Shown here piece after piece: positions 33,005 to 44,666 of a stretch of DNA of 64,000 nucleotides. Origin of the DNA: Phytopythium helicoides. Its lineage: Eukaryota > Oomycota > Peronosporomycetes > Pythiales > Pythiaceae. The notes below the pieces were generated by a model, which was not told where the DNA came from, made no database searches, and was given only the letters and a program-made list of their open reading frames with translations. The DNA is taken from the NCBI GenBank assembly GCA_024867545.1, contig JANFNE010000007.1:124001-188000 (forward strand). The letters run 5' to 3'. Each line of letters begins with the position of its first letter. Position 1 is the stretch's first letter. The translations under genes and the position numbers were made by a program.

Positions 33005-35592
33005 ATGCCGGCGCTCGTGGTGTTCGGCCGGCGCAGCCGCGTGGTGGGGAGCGACGACTTGTACTGCCCCGCGCTGGTGCTGCTGCTGTACCAGCTGCCG
33101 CTGCTGCTGCTCTGCGCCTTCTACGTGAGCCTATGGCGGCGCTGCTCGTCGCTCACGCTGGACGAGACGGGGCTGCCCTTCTGGTTCATGCTCGGCGCCA
33201 TCCCCGTCGTCGTCTTCATGGCCTGCGTCAACCTCATGGTCATGCACGTGTCCGCCAAGGGCACCATGGTAGACTACGAGCGCCGCATGGTCATGCCGCG
33301 CGTGCTGCACGTGCACACGCTCTGGTCGGCGCTCACCATGATCTACGGGCTCGCGGGCGTCGCGCTCTGGTACTTTCGAGAGATGTGCTACCCAGACTCC
33401 AACTTTGTGCTCGTGCGTTCGGCCGCTTGGCATTGCGGTGGCGGTCGGGGTGTATGCTGACGCAGAGTCCCTTCTTGCAGGCGGTGGGAGGCTGCCTCGT
33501 CGCGAGGTCAGCTTCACGTTCACGCTCGGCTTCTGCCTGCTCACGGACCGGCATGCCGAGGACGCGGACCGCCTGACCTCAAGCGTCGACCCCTATGGTA
33601 ACGCACTTGAGTGTGAACGACAGTCGTTGCTGGATGGTACCCCGCCCGCTTTCTGCATACCTCTGCATGGGTCTACCTGTCGAGGGCGAGCCACCACACC
33701 GACCGTCTACTAACTGTTTTTGTTGTTGTTGTCTGTTTGTTTTGTTTGTGACTCAAGAAGACAACGATCGCGAGGTGCCCAACTCGGACGTGTACATCCC
33801 GCACAGCCAGAATCTTTGGAAGGAGCGGTGTAATCGCTGCTGCGCGTGCATGCAGTGCTTCACGTGCAACCTCTTTGGCGGTGCTGGCACTCGGCATGAC
33901 TCCATGTCTGTCGTCGCGCGAGTCTTCTCTCGGCTTTTCTACGGCAGTCCAGACCTTGTGATCTCGGACATCGTTGCTGGCTTCATCCTGTTGGCTGCCG
34001 TGCAGGCGCACGAAGAAAGTTTGGAGAACGACTCGGATGTCGACATGACCACTGGTGAAGCGCTCGTCGAACAAAAGACTCTGGCAGAGTTGAGGGGCCA
34101 GGCGCGGCTTGACCACGGGACCGATCCCCGCGCTGTCATATCGACCAGTTCTACCATGACGATGCCAGGGTCATACAAGTCGAACCGATCGTCCGCCGAT
34201 GAAACCGATATTGAGTACTCCTCTATCAGCATCCCGCCACTGTCGACGACAGCTACAGGCAACTACCATGATCATCACGACTTCCGTGAAGATCGCGAAC
34301 TTGGCACGTGTATTGAAGAACTTGCACACTTTTCCAAGTTTGCCGTCGGCATCTACGGGTGGATGCTGTACGTGTGGTCACACCCGTGGAGTGGCACATT
34401 CCGGCTCGCATTTTCGTGCATGAAACGTAACCTCCCGTACATTCATGGTGACAACTGGTTCCACCTCGGCCAGACTGCCCTTCAACTGGAGACCAAGGTG
34501 CGGGCTGAGGACATTGTATACGCGAGTTTTGCCAACACGGTGTATCGTCCAGCCTTCTGTGTCGTGCTAGATCACACACGGAAGGAAGTGGTGATCGCTA
34601 TCCGCGGAACTTTGTCTTTGGAAGACTGTTTGACCGACGCTATTGCCTATGGCATCTCGATGAACGGGGTTGCTGAGCGTTGGGGCTGCGACGGCACTGG
34701 CGAATACGCGCATCAAGGCTTCCTCCACTGTGCAGAGGCCATCTACCTTGAGATTAATCGCCTCGGCATTCTGGAAATGCTCTTAGATCCCAACTCGACG
34801 GCTTCTATTGCGACGGACACCGTGAACCGGTGCGAGCGTGGCGAGTACCAAGACTACGGACTGGTTGTGACTGGCCACTCGCTTGGAGCGGGAACCTCGG
34901 TTCTACTGTCTGTGATGCTGCGACCAAAGTATCCGAATCTGCGTTGCTTTGCGTTCAGCCCTCCAGGGTGTACCATGTCGCCTGGAATCGCACGCCGCTG
35001 CGCTGAGTACACCGTCTCTGTCGTCGTCGGTGATGATATCATTGCTCGCTCGTCGCTGGCGTCGGCCGAGGCCCTTCGTGACCAAGTTCTGGACCTCATT
35101 CGTCGCAGTAAGGTGGGCAAGGTGTCAATCTTGCGGCAAGTGGTTGCTTGGAAGCGTCCCGACGAGCTCCTCCATGATGAGCACGATTGCGGAGACACTG
35201 CTTTCAGCGTGCACTTGTCCAACTACCGCACGATGCTTCAGCGCATTCAAGCGTCTGAGCCAATCTCGCCGCTGACTATCCCTGGTCGACTTGTTCATTT
35301 GCGACGTTCGGTCCGCAACGGCCGCTCTGCTGGAGGCTGTTGGGTCTGCTGTCGTCCGGGAGCCGATGGTGTGTGCTGTACATCCCGCTCAAACTACCAG
35401 TTCGCGTGGTCGTCTCCAGAAAAGTTTTCGAGCATTCGCATTGCGCGCACAATGCTGGACGACCATTTCCCCGACAAGGTACACTACGTGCTGCAGGATT
35501 GCGTTAAACGCGGGCACCAAGCATGCGAGGAGAGTGAACGTGCGCGTCTCAAGGCGAAGATGACCGGAGAGCAGACATCTTGTCTCGGCTGA
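33005..35592 (+). CDS. sn-1-specific diacylglycerol lipase (DAGL-like), class 3 lipase
   Basis: Exons 33005-33412, 33481-33597 and 33758-35592 give 786 residues if one base is restored near 33501-33510; as written, exon 2 is out of frame. The N-terminus MPALVVFGRRSRVVGSDDL closely follows the human DAGL start (MPGIVVFRRRWSVGSDDL). Hydrophobic helices follow (ALVLLLYQLPLLLLCAFYV, FWFMLGAIPVVVFMACVNL and others), as in animal DAGL. The lipase core has VIAIRGTLSLEDCLTDA and the nucleophile elbow TGHSLGAGTSVLL; downstream Asp and His are expected. It would release 2-monoacylglycerol from diacylglycerol at the plasma membrane. A Ser/Thr-rich insertion follows IVAGFILLAAVQAHEE. Confidence 0.88.
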
Positions 35593-36530
35593 TTGATTGT
35601 ACTGGTATACATACTTTTTAGCTCACCTGGTGAAAGTAGAAATGCACAACCAGGTAATGACTGCTGCAAGTCTTCAGCCTCCGCGATCCAATGCCAGGAT
35701 TGGGGCCTCTCGTGGTGTTAGAGGATCCAAACCTGTCGCCAAAAGCTGTTCTATAGAGCCTGGAAGATCGCCTGTATGGCCAAGTCGCTGAGGCTGCATC
35801 GTCTCGGTTGTAGAGCGGAGACAGTCATTTGGAAGTGTGGTGATTCACCATGGTTGCTGCCTTTGCTGCCGTTGTGAGAGCCCCTTGTCTAATATAATAA
35901 CACAACGGTGTAGTAACAATGACGACCTAGAGCAGCTGGATGTCAACTCTGTGTGTGTCTGGGGATGACACAAGTACCCTGACAGCAAGTGATAAGTCCT
36001 GTAGAAGGAGCTTCTAGTTTCCAGTCTCAGTCTTCTCCTCATGGCCACGGGCTCGTGCATAGTAGCCAAAGCAGCTGCAGTCGCATCTTGAACGTGGGTA
36101 ACTGCGAGAAGATGGCTCTCGGAGGGTTTATTTGTCGTAGGCACGGCAGAATCAAGACGACATCGTGATCGCCACACCACGACGGGTTCTCTTGACTCCC
36201 TCTTCAAGGGTTTCACGTATCGTGATCATATGCAGGTCAGATCTGACTGGTATCCTACCATGGCTCACTTCAGTCGAACATTTTCTCAGCCGCATTATTT
36301 GCAAGGTTCAAGGCGTTCGTAAATTCGCTTCCGTAAACGATCCGAAATTCATATCGGATGTTTACGATCCCATGCTTGACGCAGCAAGGATCACTTGAAG
36401 GGTGAGCCACGAGAACCCGTCGTGGTGTGACGACCGCAAAGCTCGCGGGGGACGTCACATCGAATCCGTCGCGTCAACGGGCAGATCAGTCTTCAACTCT
36501 CGGCGAAGGCGACTCAACTCATTGGTGACT
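35593..36530. other. intergenic region before second hydrolase cluster
   Basis: No gene seen. This AT-richer spacer lies between the DAG lipase and the hydrolase at 36531; its short open frames on both strands have no recognisable content. Confidence 0.5.
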
Positions 36531-37536
36531 ATGGAAGCAACACTCGTGTTTGTGCACGGGAGCGGATTCTGCAAACAGATGTGGCGGCCGATCGTCCGTC
36601 GGATACAGCAGTCGCAGTTCGCAGCTCAAGTGACCGCCGGCGCTGGTTTCGAGTGCCACGAGACGTGTCTACCACTACACGGAGAGAAGCACGACCCGCA
36701 CGTACACGAGGGAGCAACCGTGTACTATGTTGACGGAGACAAGAGCCGTCCACGTGTCAACTTCCCAACCAACTGGGCCACTGGCTCTGAAAATGACGTC
36801 TTACCAGAGATCAAAGTGCTGCGTGATCGCTGTGATTCTGGAGAGCAACGACGACCGCTGATTGGAATCGGACACTCGCTGGGAGCTGCGATATTGTGGA
36901 CGATTGAGGCGAGACACCCTGGCACGTTCGACGGGCTCATTCTGTTTGAGCCTCCCTTCGTCGAGCACACACCAACCTATAAGAAATCGATTGATTTCTT
37001 GGTCTCCGTGACACTCCAGCGCGAGCACGAATGGTAAGAAATTGCACGAGCTTTTTCGTGAGTGGAACCTGGCTAACCACTCGATTAATTGTACCAGGCC
37101 TTCAAAGGAAGCAGCTCGGGCGTTCTTCGAGTCGTACAAGAACTTTGCCTCATGGGACCGCGAGGTCCTGCATCACTACGTGGATGGAGCTATTGTCTCG
37201 AGTGAGGGAGAGTCGAAAGTGAGACTCGCTTACCACCCATTCACAGAGGCTACTCTTTACGGCGACGGGTGCCTCGATCTATCGGAAGACGAGCTCGCAA
37301 GTCCCAAGTGTCCCGTGTATTTCCATTACGGCATCACGACTCGACTTTTTGATGCGCCGACATTTCAGGCGCTTGCAGATCGCCACCCGCAAATATACCG
37401 TGTCTGCGATCCAATCCCAGAATCCGGACATCTCATGGTATTCGAGAACCCAAAGAGGTCGGCGAGTGCCATTCTGGAGAGTCTGAAGATTCTGTTGGTC
37501 GACCGATCGTCTGAGACGGTTTCTTCTCGCTTGTAG
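36531..37536 (+). CDS. alpha/beta-hydrolase with C-terminal SRL (copy 5)
   Basis: Exons 36531-37033 and 37098-37536 predict 313 residues. ATG 36531 gives MEATLVFVHGSGFCKQMW. The nucleophile elbow is GIGHSLGAA, then LILFEPPF, and the C-terminal His region is SGHLMVFENP. It ends VSSRL, a PTS1-type signal. The intron (64 nt, gtaaga donor) sits in the same Trp codon as in the left-hand cluster. Exon lengths of 503 and 439 nt are shared with the damaged copy at 43395-44400, its closest relative; similarity continues about 35 nt past the stop codon. This copy appears intact. Confidence 0.88.
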
Positions 37537-37955
37537 GGAGGGAGATTGGGATGCATTGTCGAGATAAGCTGACATGTTGCGTAGTTAGCACTTCGACCTG
37601 CATACACAAGCTATTGTCATTCTCTGTTGAGTTTTTCTGGCGACTACCTCAAGTTTTTAAGCCGAGCCCATCAAGTAGTGGATGCAACTTGCCGCACGTG
37701 TGATCAAGAGAAGTACGTAGTTGCACGGCTCGATAGAGATCATCGTCATACATCGATGTACACAGTCAAGGCAGCTAGCACTTCACAGTCAAGATAGTAA
37801 CTGACTGGCAAAGTCTCTTTGCAACAGAGGCAGTCCAAATCGCATCAAATCGACGATGACAACTGGAGAAGATCAATGATCATAGATCATTAACGATACC
37901 TTCCGACGGATCAGTCCTCAACTTTCGGCGGAAGCAGCGCAAAGTATAAGGAGCA
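37537..37955. other. intergenic spacer between tandem hydrolases
   Basis: The first ~40 nt resemble the sequence following the inverted copy at 43.4 kb. The rest shows no feature and should contain the promoter of the next gene. Confidence 0.5.
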
Positions 37956-38963
37956 ATGGCACCGACACTCGTGTTTGCGCACGGGAGCGGATTCTGCAAA
38001 CAGATGTGGCAACCAGTCATCCGTCGGATACAACAGTCGCAGTTCGCAGCTCAAGTGACCGCCGGTGCCGGTTTCGAGTGCCACGAGACGTGTCTGCCAC
38101 TGCACGGAGAGAAGCACGACCCGCACGCACATGAAGGAGCAGTTGTGTACTACGAGGGAGGAGACGAGCGTCGTCCGCGTGTCAGGTTGCCGAATGGCTG
38201 GCCAGTCGGCGCGGAGCGCGAGTTGTATCCGGAGTTCAAGGCTCTGCGTGATCGTTGTGGCTCTGGAGAGCAGCGGCGGCCGCTGATTGGGATCGGGCAC
38301 TCGATGGGGGCTGCGATGCTGTGGACGGTTGAGGCGAGGCACCCTGGCATGTTCGACGGACTCATCCTGTTTGAGCCTCCATACGTTCAACTTACACCAG
38401 CGTTCGAGGAGTCGATTGATTTCATGGTCTCGATGACACTACAGCGTGAGCATGAATGGTATGAGATCTCCGTTTCTCGCAAGCATGGTGTTGCTCAACA
38501 TGACTTTTCTTCTTTATGATGATCTAGGCCCAACATGAAAGCAGTTTTATCCTTTTTTGAATCGCACAAGAGCTATGCTTCATGGGACCGCGAGGTCTTG
38601 CATCACTACGTGGAGGGAGCTGTTGTCTCGAGCGATGGCGAGGCGAAAGCGAAACTAGCGTACCATCCATTGATTGAAGCTGCTGTATACGGCAGTCCGT
38701 GCCTCATGCTATCAGAAGATGAACTCGCAAGTCCCAAGTGCCCTATTCACCTCCTGTACGGCTCCAAATCGCGGTTCTTCAACGCATCAGGATTCCAGTA
38801 TCTAGCTGACCGCCACTCGCTCATTTACAGCGTCGGCGACCCAATGCCAGGACTCGGGCATCTCATGGTGTTTCAGGACCCAGAAGTGTCGTCGCGCGCC
38901 ATCGTCAGCAGTTTGGAGTCTCTACTCGGCAACCAAGTTCCCAAGCAGGCTATTCGTAAATAG
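37956..38963 (+). CDS. alpha/beta-hydrolase lacking PTS1 (copy 6)
   Basis: Exons 37956-38458 and 38528-38963 predict 312 residues from MAPTLVFAHGSGFCKQMW. The nucleophile elbow is [10 protein letters not shown], followed by LILFEPPY. The His region reads LGHLMVFQDP. Unlike its relatives it ends KQAIRK, not an SKL-like tripeptide, and no nearby alternative frame restores one. It may therefore be cytosolic. The intron is in the common Trp position. Its closest relative is the broken copy at 44667-45692. Confidence 0.87.
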
Positions 38964-39686
38964 CCCTCACATTGTCCGAGCATCGTAGTGGTGTTGGTGT
39001 TCATTGGCAAAGCACACACAATTGGCGGCGAGAACCTCTAGTTTTATCGCTGCTTGTAGCTTTTCCGAAATTGTTGATTCCTCGAGTACCCACAGATGTT
39101 GCATGTGCAAGAGAAAATTACCATCTAGATCTAGTGAGCGCTTGGATATCAACTTGCGTTGCTCCCGCAGCTTTATGCGCTGAAATGCCATCGTGAAACC
39201 CTCGACAACGCACTCAGTGAGTGACTCACCGCCTCGCTTCAATTTTTGGGATCTGAACCCACAGAAGCCAGTGCTGTACCGCACGTTTCACGTCCTCTAA
39301 CGCCCCTTTACGCGTGCTAACCTCCACGTTCCTCTTGGCTCCAGTATGCCCAGCTCCGTTGCCCCCAAGCACCCACTTTGTAGCGACCTTCGCGCAACAT
39401 CCCGTCCGTCTTCTCTGCCCTCACCGCCCGTGGTGACCGAGTCAGGAAAGTCCGCGCCGACGTCGAAGCCACTCGCGACCCGCTCGGTGCGTCGCTGCTC
39501 CCGCTGCCCGCCGTGCTCCGCCGCGCTCCCCCGCTCGCCACGTTGAAGCGGAGGCGACGGGCGTCAAAATGGCGCGAGCGCGAGCCTCAGGGGGCCCACT
39601 GGAGGCGGAGAACGAGCTGCTGACGCGTCGGTGGTCATCGCGGCTGCTCGTGCAGGTCCGAAGAGAGTAAAGCGCCGCCAGCAGCC
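38964..39686. other. intergenic region upstream of Mo25
   Basis: No gene is supported. The right half is GC-rich and probably contains the Mo25 promoter and 5' UTR. Confidence 0.5.
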
Positions 39687-41158
39687 ATGTCACTCTTCAC
39701 GCGCCGAAAGAGCCCCGAGCAGCTCGTCAAGCTGCTCAAGGAGGCGCTGGTGGATCCGTCCCAGCTCGCCAAGCCCTCCAAGGACGGCAAGGTGCGCTGG
39801 AACGGCTACTGCTGGCTGTCTGGCAGTGCCAACCGCCAGTATTGACGTCAATTGCGTTGCGGCTGCTGTGTGGAGTAGGTCGTCGAGGAGGTGACCAAGC
39901 GGCTGAACGAGATGAAGACGCTGCTCTACGGCGACGTGCGTTGATCTGTGATGATGCTTTATCTGCTTGCAGTGATGCTGAGTATACTATGGCGCCCTGT
40001 TCACTCAGGACGACCAGGAGGCCAAGCCGGAGAAGTGCGCGCAGCTGGCGCAGCTCCTCATCCAGAACAAGCTCATTCTGCAGCTGGTCTCGGAGCTCTC
40101 GGTGCTGCCGTTTGAGGCGCGCAAGCACTTTGCGCAGGTGTTCAACAACCTCATGCGCCGCGATCTTGCTGGCTTCGTCGGGTACGTCGAGCGCAACCCG
40201 GAGATTCTCTCGAAACTCGTGGCGGGGTACGAGAACCCGGACATTGCGCTAAACTGCGGCACGATGCTACGTGAGGTAGGATGGCTCTGTTTGGTCGTTG
40301 GCGTTCACTTTCTGGGCAACCACTAACTTGCAGTAAAAAATGCCGATTGTCGCAGTCGCTTCGACACGAGCTGCTGACGGCGAAGATCCTGTACTCCGAC
40401 GACCTGTGGAAGTTCTTTGACACGTATGTTCACCTTCCGAACTTCGAGGTCGGATCCGACGCGTTCGCGACGTTCAAGGAGCTCTTCACCCGCCACAAGG
40501 CTCTGACTGCGCAGTTCTTGACGTCGAACTTTGATCAGGTACGCAAAGTGAATTGATGGCAAACATTGCAAAGTAGTCTGACAACCGTGGATACACATGA
40601 CTAGGTTTTCACCAAGTATAACACGCTTCTCATGTCGGAGAACTACGTCACTCGGCGGCAGTCATTGAAGCTCCTCGGTGAAATTTTGCTTGATCGTTCG
40701 AACTTTGAGATCATGATGAAGTACATTGGGTAAGGTTTGCAGTTTGCGTTGTGACATTGACATCACTGCAGAATATCTGACGAATGTCCGCAATTGCAGC
40801 GAAAAGGAGAACCTCAAGATGATGATGAACCTACTTCGTGACACGAGTGCGAACATTCAGTTCGAGGCCTTCCATGTGTTCAAGGTCTTTGTCGCGAACC
40901 CCAAGAAGCCGGAGGCGATCTCCCAGATCCTGATCAACAACCGCGACAAGTTGATCGCGTACCTGAGGAATTTCCAGAACTCCAAGGGTGCGTCTACGTG
41001 CTCTTACAATCATCTTCGAAGGTTGCGATTAACCCTGTTTTCTGCAAGCAGAGGACCCACAGTTCGTGGAGGAGAAGGCGCTGCTGATCCGGACGCTGGA
41101 GGGACTCAAGGTCGCCGACCCGTCGGACGCAGCCACTCCCGCGCCCGCCTCGGAGTAG
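39687..41158 (+). CDS. CAB39: Mo25/CAB39 scaffold protein
   Basis: Seven exons: 39687-39791, 39879-39935, 40009-40275, 40356-40538, 40605-40729, 40800-40987 and 41052-41158. They sum to 343 residues with no frame break, close to the usual 341. It starts [20 protein letters not shown]. Conserved blocks are [80 protein letters not shown] and [20 protein letters not shown]. Mo25 is a helical-repeat scaffold that binds STRAD and activates STE20/GCK-group kinases (LKB1 partner in animals). The last ~15 residues are Ala/Pro-rich. Confidence 0.95.
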
Positions 41159-41467
41159 AGCGAGCGGACGCGGCCTCTGCAGATCACAAGCTCCGTAGCA
41201 ACCGTCCGCTGCGCAATTGTCGGTGGCGATGATCGTGTAAAAATGCCTTGAGTGCCAATTCCTGCCTCGTTGAAGTTGCTGGCTTTTGTCCAGTCAAACA
41301 CAAGATCGCATTGAATATCCACCAATCAAGAGTGCTCCTTCCTTGTCAAATCGGGAGGAGCGACATCCCATCCGATATCAGTTCACCATACTTCCATCAA
41401 GTCACTCGACCGCGTCGCCCCTCCCAACCCGCTCCTCCTTCTCCTCCCGACCTGGTCATTCGCCGAG
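41159..41467. other. intergenic region Mo25-ferroportin A
   Basis: No gene seen. A CT-rich stretch with an Inr-like ttcaccatacttccatc at about 41384-41400 could be the ferroportin A core promoter; support is weak. Confidence 0.4.
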
Positions 41468-43255
41468 ATGGAGCCGACGGTCTTCGCCTGCGTCGCGGTC
41501 GGTGCCGCCAGCGCGCTACTCGCTGCAGATGGTGCAGGTAGCGAGTGCTGAGCGTCAAGTGCCTCGTCCCCGATTCGCGGAGCTCACGTCGGTGCCTGTA
41601 GCGTGTCTGATCGGCTGGGAGCAGCTGTGCGTCGTGGACAAGCCGAGCAACATCGTCATGGTCATCATCGGTGCGGCCACGCTGCTGCCGATCGCAGCGT
41701 GTCTGGCTGCGGCTTGGAGCGATTGCAGCAAGAGGATAGAGGCCACGGACTCGAAGCAGCAGCTGCTGTGGGTGGCGCTGGTGGGAATTGCGGGACCGAG
41801 GGCTTTGGTTGACGGTGGTTGCTGGTTGGTGGCAGGGAGGAGTATCGACCACCGCAGGCTCCGCGGCGAGTGCTCGTGTACCTGTATGCGTCGCACCTGC
41901 TGTCGTCGTGGGGAGACCGCATGTGGCAGTTTGCCATCCCCATCCTGTTCATGGAGATCTTTGTCGACACACTGCTGCCGAGCGCTTTCTTCACACTCGT
42001 CATGTACACGGCGTGCATCCTCGTGATTCCTTCAGTTGGAAGACTGCTGGACCAGTCAAACCGCTGGCGGGCCATGCAGCTGGCAATAGTGGCCGAGAAC
42101 CTGATGATTGTGCTCAGCTCCACGATACTCGGTCTCATCCTGCTCGTCACCAACGCCGACGGAGTTCACAAACCACAGTGGACGGGGAAACTGCTCCTGC
42201 TGTTCGGCAGCACGCTGGTGTGTGGAGCCATTGGCCAGGTGCTGAATGATGCGCAAACACTCGCTATCGAGCGCGACTGGGTGGTAGTCATTGCTGGGAG
42301 CGACTCGAGCGTGTTGGCCCAGCTCAATACAACGATGCGACGCATTGACCTGCTGTGCAAGATTCTTGGCCCCATGGCATTTGGCGTGATTATGGACTTT
42401 GCTGGGAACGACCCGACAACTCGTGCCATGATTGGTGCCGCGACAGTCGCGATGTGGAACGTGCTATCAACGCCGCTCGAATATTTCATGACGCGTGACA
42501 TGTACCAGCTCGTTCCAGAGCTTGCAGTGAAGCAGCATTCTGCAGAGGGTGACGACGAAGGTGATAGCGTAGCAAACCCAGTGAGCCCTCGTCGCCGTGT
42601 CTTTTGTTGCACTCGATACCTTCGGTCCTGGCTCAATTATGCCAAACACCCGGTTTTCCTCGTGAGCTTCTCCTACTGCTCCCTTTATATGACGGTGCTG
42701 GACGGTGACGCGCTCAATACAGCATATCTCAAGTGGCGCGGTGTCCCCGACTCGGTACTAGGTTCGTCGCGCGGAGCAGGTGCGCTATTCGGGCTTGTGG
42801 GCACAGTCGTGTTCCCACTTTTGCTTCGATGGATCGGCCGGGTCGAGAAAGTTGCGGTGTTCAGCATTTGGCTGTTCTGGATGTGCCTCGCACCGATTCT
42901 GGCAGCATTCCTCCTCGCTGGCGAGTCTTCAACCTCTGACTACATCATGCTCGGATGCATGGTCGTTTCTCGCGTGTGGCTTTGGAGCGCTGATCTGGCA
43001 GAGACCCAGATCATGCAAGAGTGGATCGAGCCACACCGCCGCGGCTCTATTAACGCTATGCAGACGGCCACGTACCAGTTCTTCTATATGCTGATTCAGA
43101 TCATGGGAATGATCTTCCACGACCCGAGAGACTTTGAGGTACTCGTAGTCTTCTCGCTAGCTACAGTTCTGCTCGCCGCTATGGGTTTCTCCACCTGGGA
43201 CGTCCGATTCGGACTTCGTCGCGGAGCGTTTGTTCCTGTCATAAGGAAAGACTAG
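41468..43255 (+). CDS. ferroportin-type iron exporter A
   Basis: Exons 41468-41531, 41602-41771 and 41858-43255 join in frame to 543 residues. The signature region LYASHLLSSWGDRMWQFAIP matches the first TM of SLC40A1 (LYLSHFLSTWGDRMW in human). IERDWVVVIAGSDSSVLAQL and NTTMRRIDLLCKILGPMAFG match the TM4-5 region that is most conserved in ferroportins. About ten to twelve hydrophobic segments follow the family plan. The additional N-terminal exons encode a hydrophobic segment (NIVMVIIGAATLLPIAACL), an extra TM not in animal ferroportin. It would export ferrous iron at the plasma or an organelle membrane. It is convergent with the hydrolase copies at 43.4-45.7 kb. Confidence 0.9.
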
Positions 43256-43394
43256 ATTGTCATCGAGCTCCACGAATACCATGACATACTCAAAAGGGAA
43301 TGAAAAAAGTACATCGAGGTCGTGCGAGACACAATGTCGGGAATGTAGCATTTTCATTTTAGCATATCTCAACAATGCATTCCAATCTCCCTCC

Positions 43395-44400
43395 CTACAA
43401 GCGAGAAGAGACCGACTCCGACGATCAGTCGACCAACAGAGTCTTCAGACCTTCTAGAATCACATTCACTGACATGTCCAGGTCCTCAACCACCATGAGA
43501 TGCCCCGATCCTGGGATCGGATCGCAGACACGGTATATTTGCGGGTGGCGATCTGCGAGCGCTTGGAAAGTCGGCACATCAAAGATCCGAGTCTTGTTCC
43601 GTGATGGAAATACACGGGACACTTGGGACTTGCAAGCTCGTCTTCCGATAGATCGAGAGACGCGTTACCGTAAATCGTTGCCTCTGCCAGTGGGTGATAA
43701 GCGAGTCTCACTTTCGACCCTCCCTCGCTCGAGACAATTGCTCCATCCACGTAGTGATGCAAGACCTCGCGGTCCCACGAGGCAAAGTTCTTGTACGACT
43801 CGAAGAACGCCCGAGCTGCTTCTTTTGAAGGCCTGACGTGCAAGTAATCGAGTGGTTAGCCATGTTCCACTCACGAAAAGCTCATGCAATTTCTTGCCAT
43901 TCGTGTTCACGCTGGAGTGTCACGGAGACCAAGAAATCAATCGATTTCTTGTACGTTGGCGTGTGCTCGACGAAGGGAGGCTCGAACAGGATGAGTCCAT
44001 CGAACGTGCCAGGGTGTCTCGCCTCAACTGTCCACAGCTGGCCAGCACCTAGCGAGTGTCCGATGCCAATCAGTGGTCGCCGCTGTTCTCCGGAGTCGCA
44101 GCGATCACGCAGCGCCTTGATCTCTGGTAAGACGTCATTTTCAAAGCCAATGGGCCACTCGGTTGGGAAGTTGACACGTGGTCGGCTCTTGTCACCGTCC
44201 AGGTAGTGCACGGTTGCTCCCTCGTGTACGTGTGGATCGTGCTTCTCTCCGTGTAGCGGGAGACACGTCTCGTGGCACTCGAAACCAGAACCGGCGGTCA
44301 CTTGAGCTGCGAACTGCGACTGCTGTATCTGACGGATGATCGGCCGCCACATCTGCTTGCAGAATCCGTTCCCGTGTGCAAACACGAGCGTCGCTGCCAT
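43395..44400 (-). pseudogene. alpha/beta-hydrolase pseudogene (copy 7)
   Basis: Minus-strand exons 43898-44400 and 43395-43832 align over their whole length with the copy at 36531. Three lesions are visible. The intron donor is GC (gcaaga) where the relative has gtaaga. One base is missing near 43594-43596, before the AAG ACT CGG codons, which shifts the frame through the C-terminal third. An in-frame TGA replaces the CGA codon of the relative at 43425-43427, ten codons before the ancestral stop. That stop would also remove the SRL targeting signal. The nucleophile motif is GIGHSLGAG. The combined damage favours a true pseudogene, though the single-base loss alone could be an assembly error. 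Confidence 0.7.
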
Positions 44401-44666
44401 TGGTGCTGGTCCTTTGTGTTGTTTCCGCCGAGTGTTGAAGACTGGTCTGTCCGATAGCTTTCTTTTCCTTTTTGCACGACGGATCCCAACGGGGTTTCGA
44501 GTAATCCATGGGGTTTCGAGTAATCACTGTGCTTAGAGTTCGTAAGCTAGGACCACAGGATAATGATCAAGTACGTCCGAGATACCGCTTTATGACGGGA
44601 ACAACACAACGCAAGTGAATGCAACTATCATGATGAATCGCGATGATACTACCAAATGGCTCCGCT

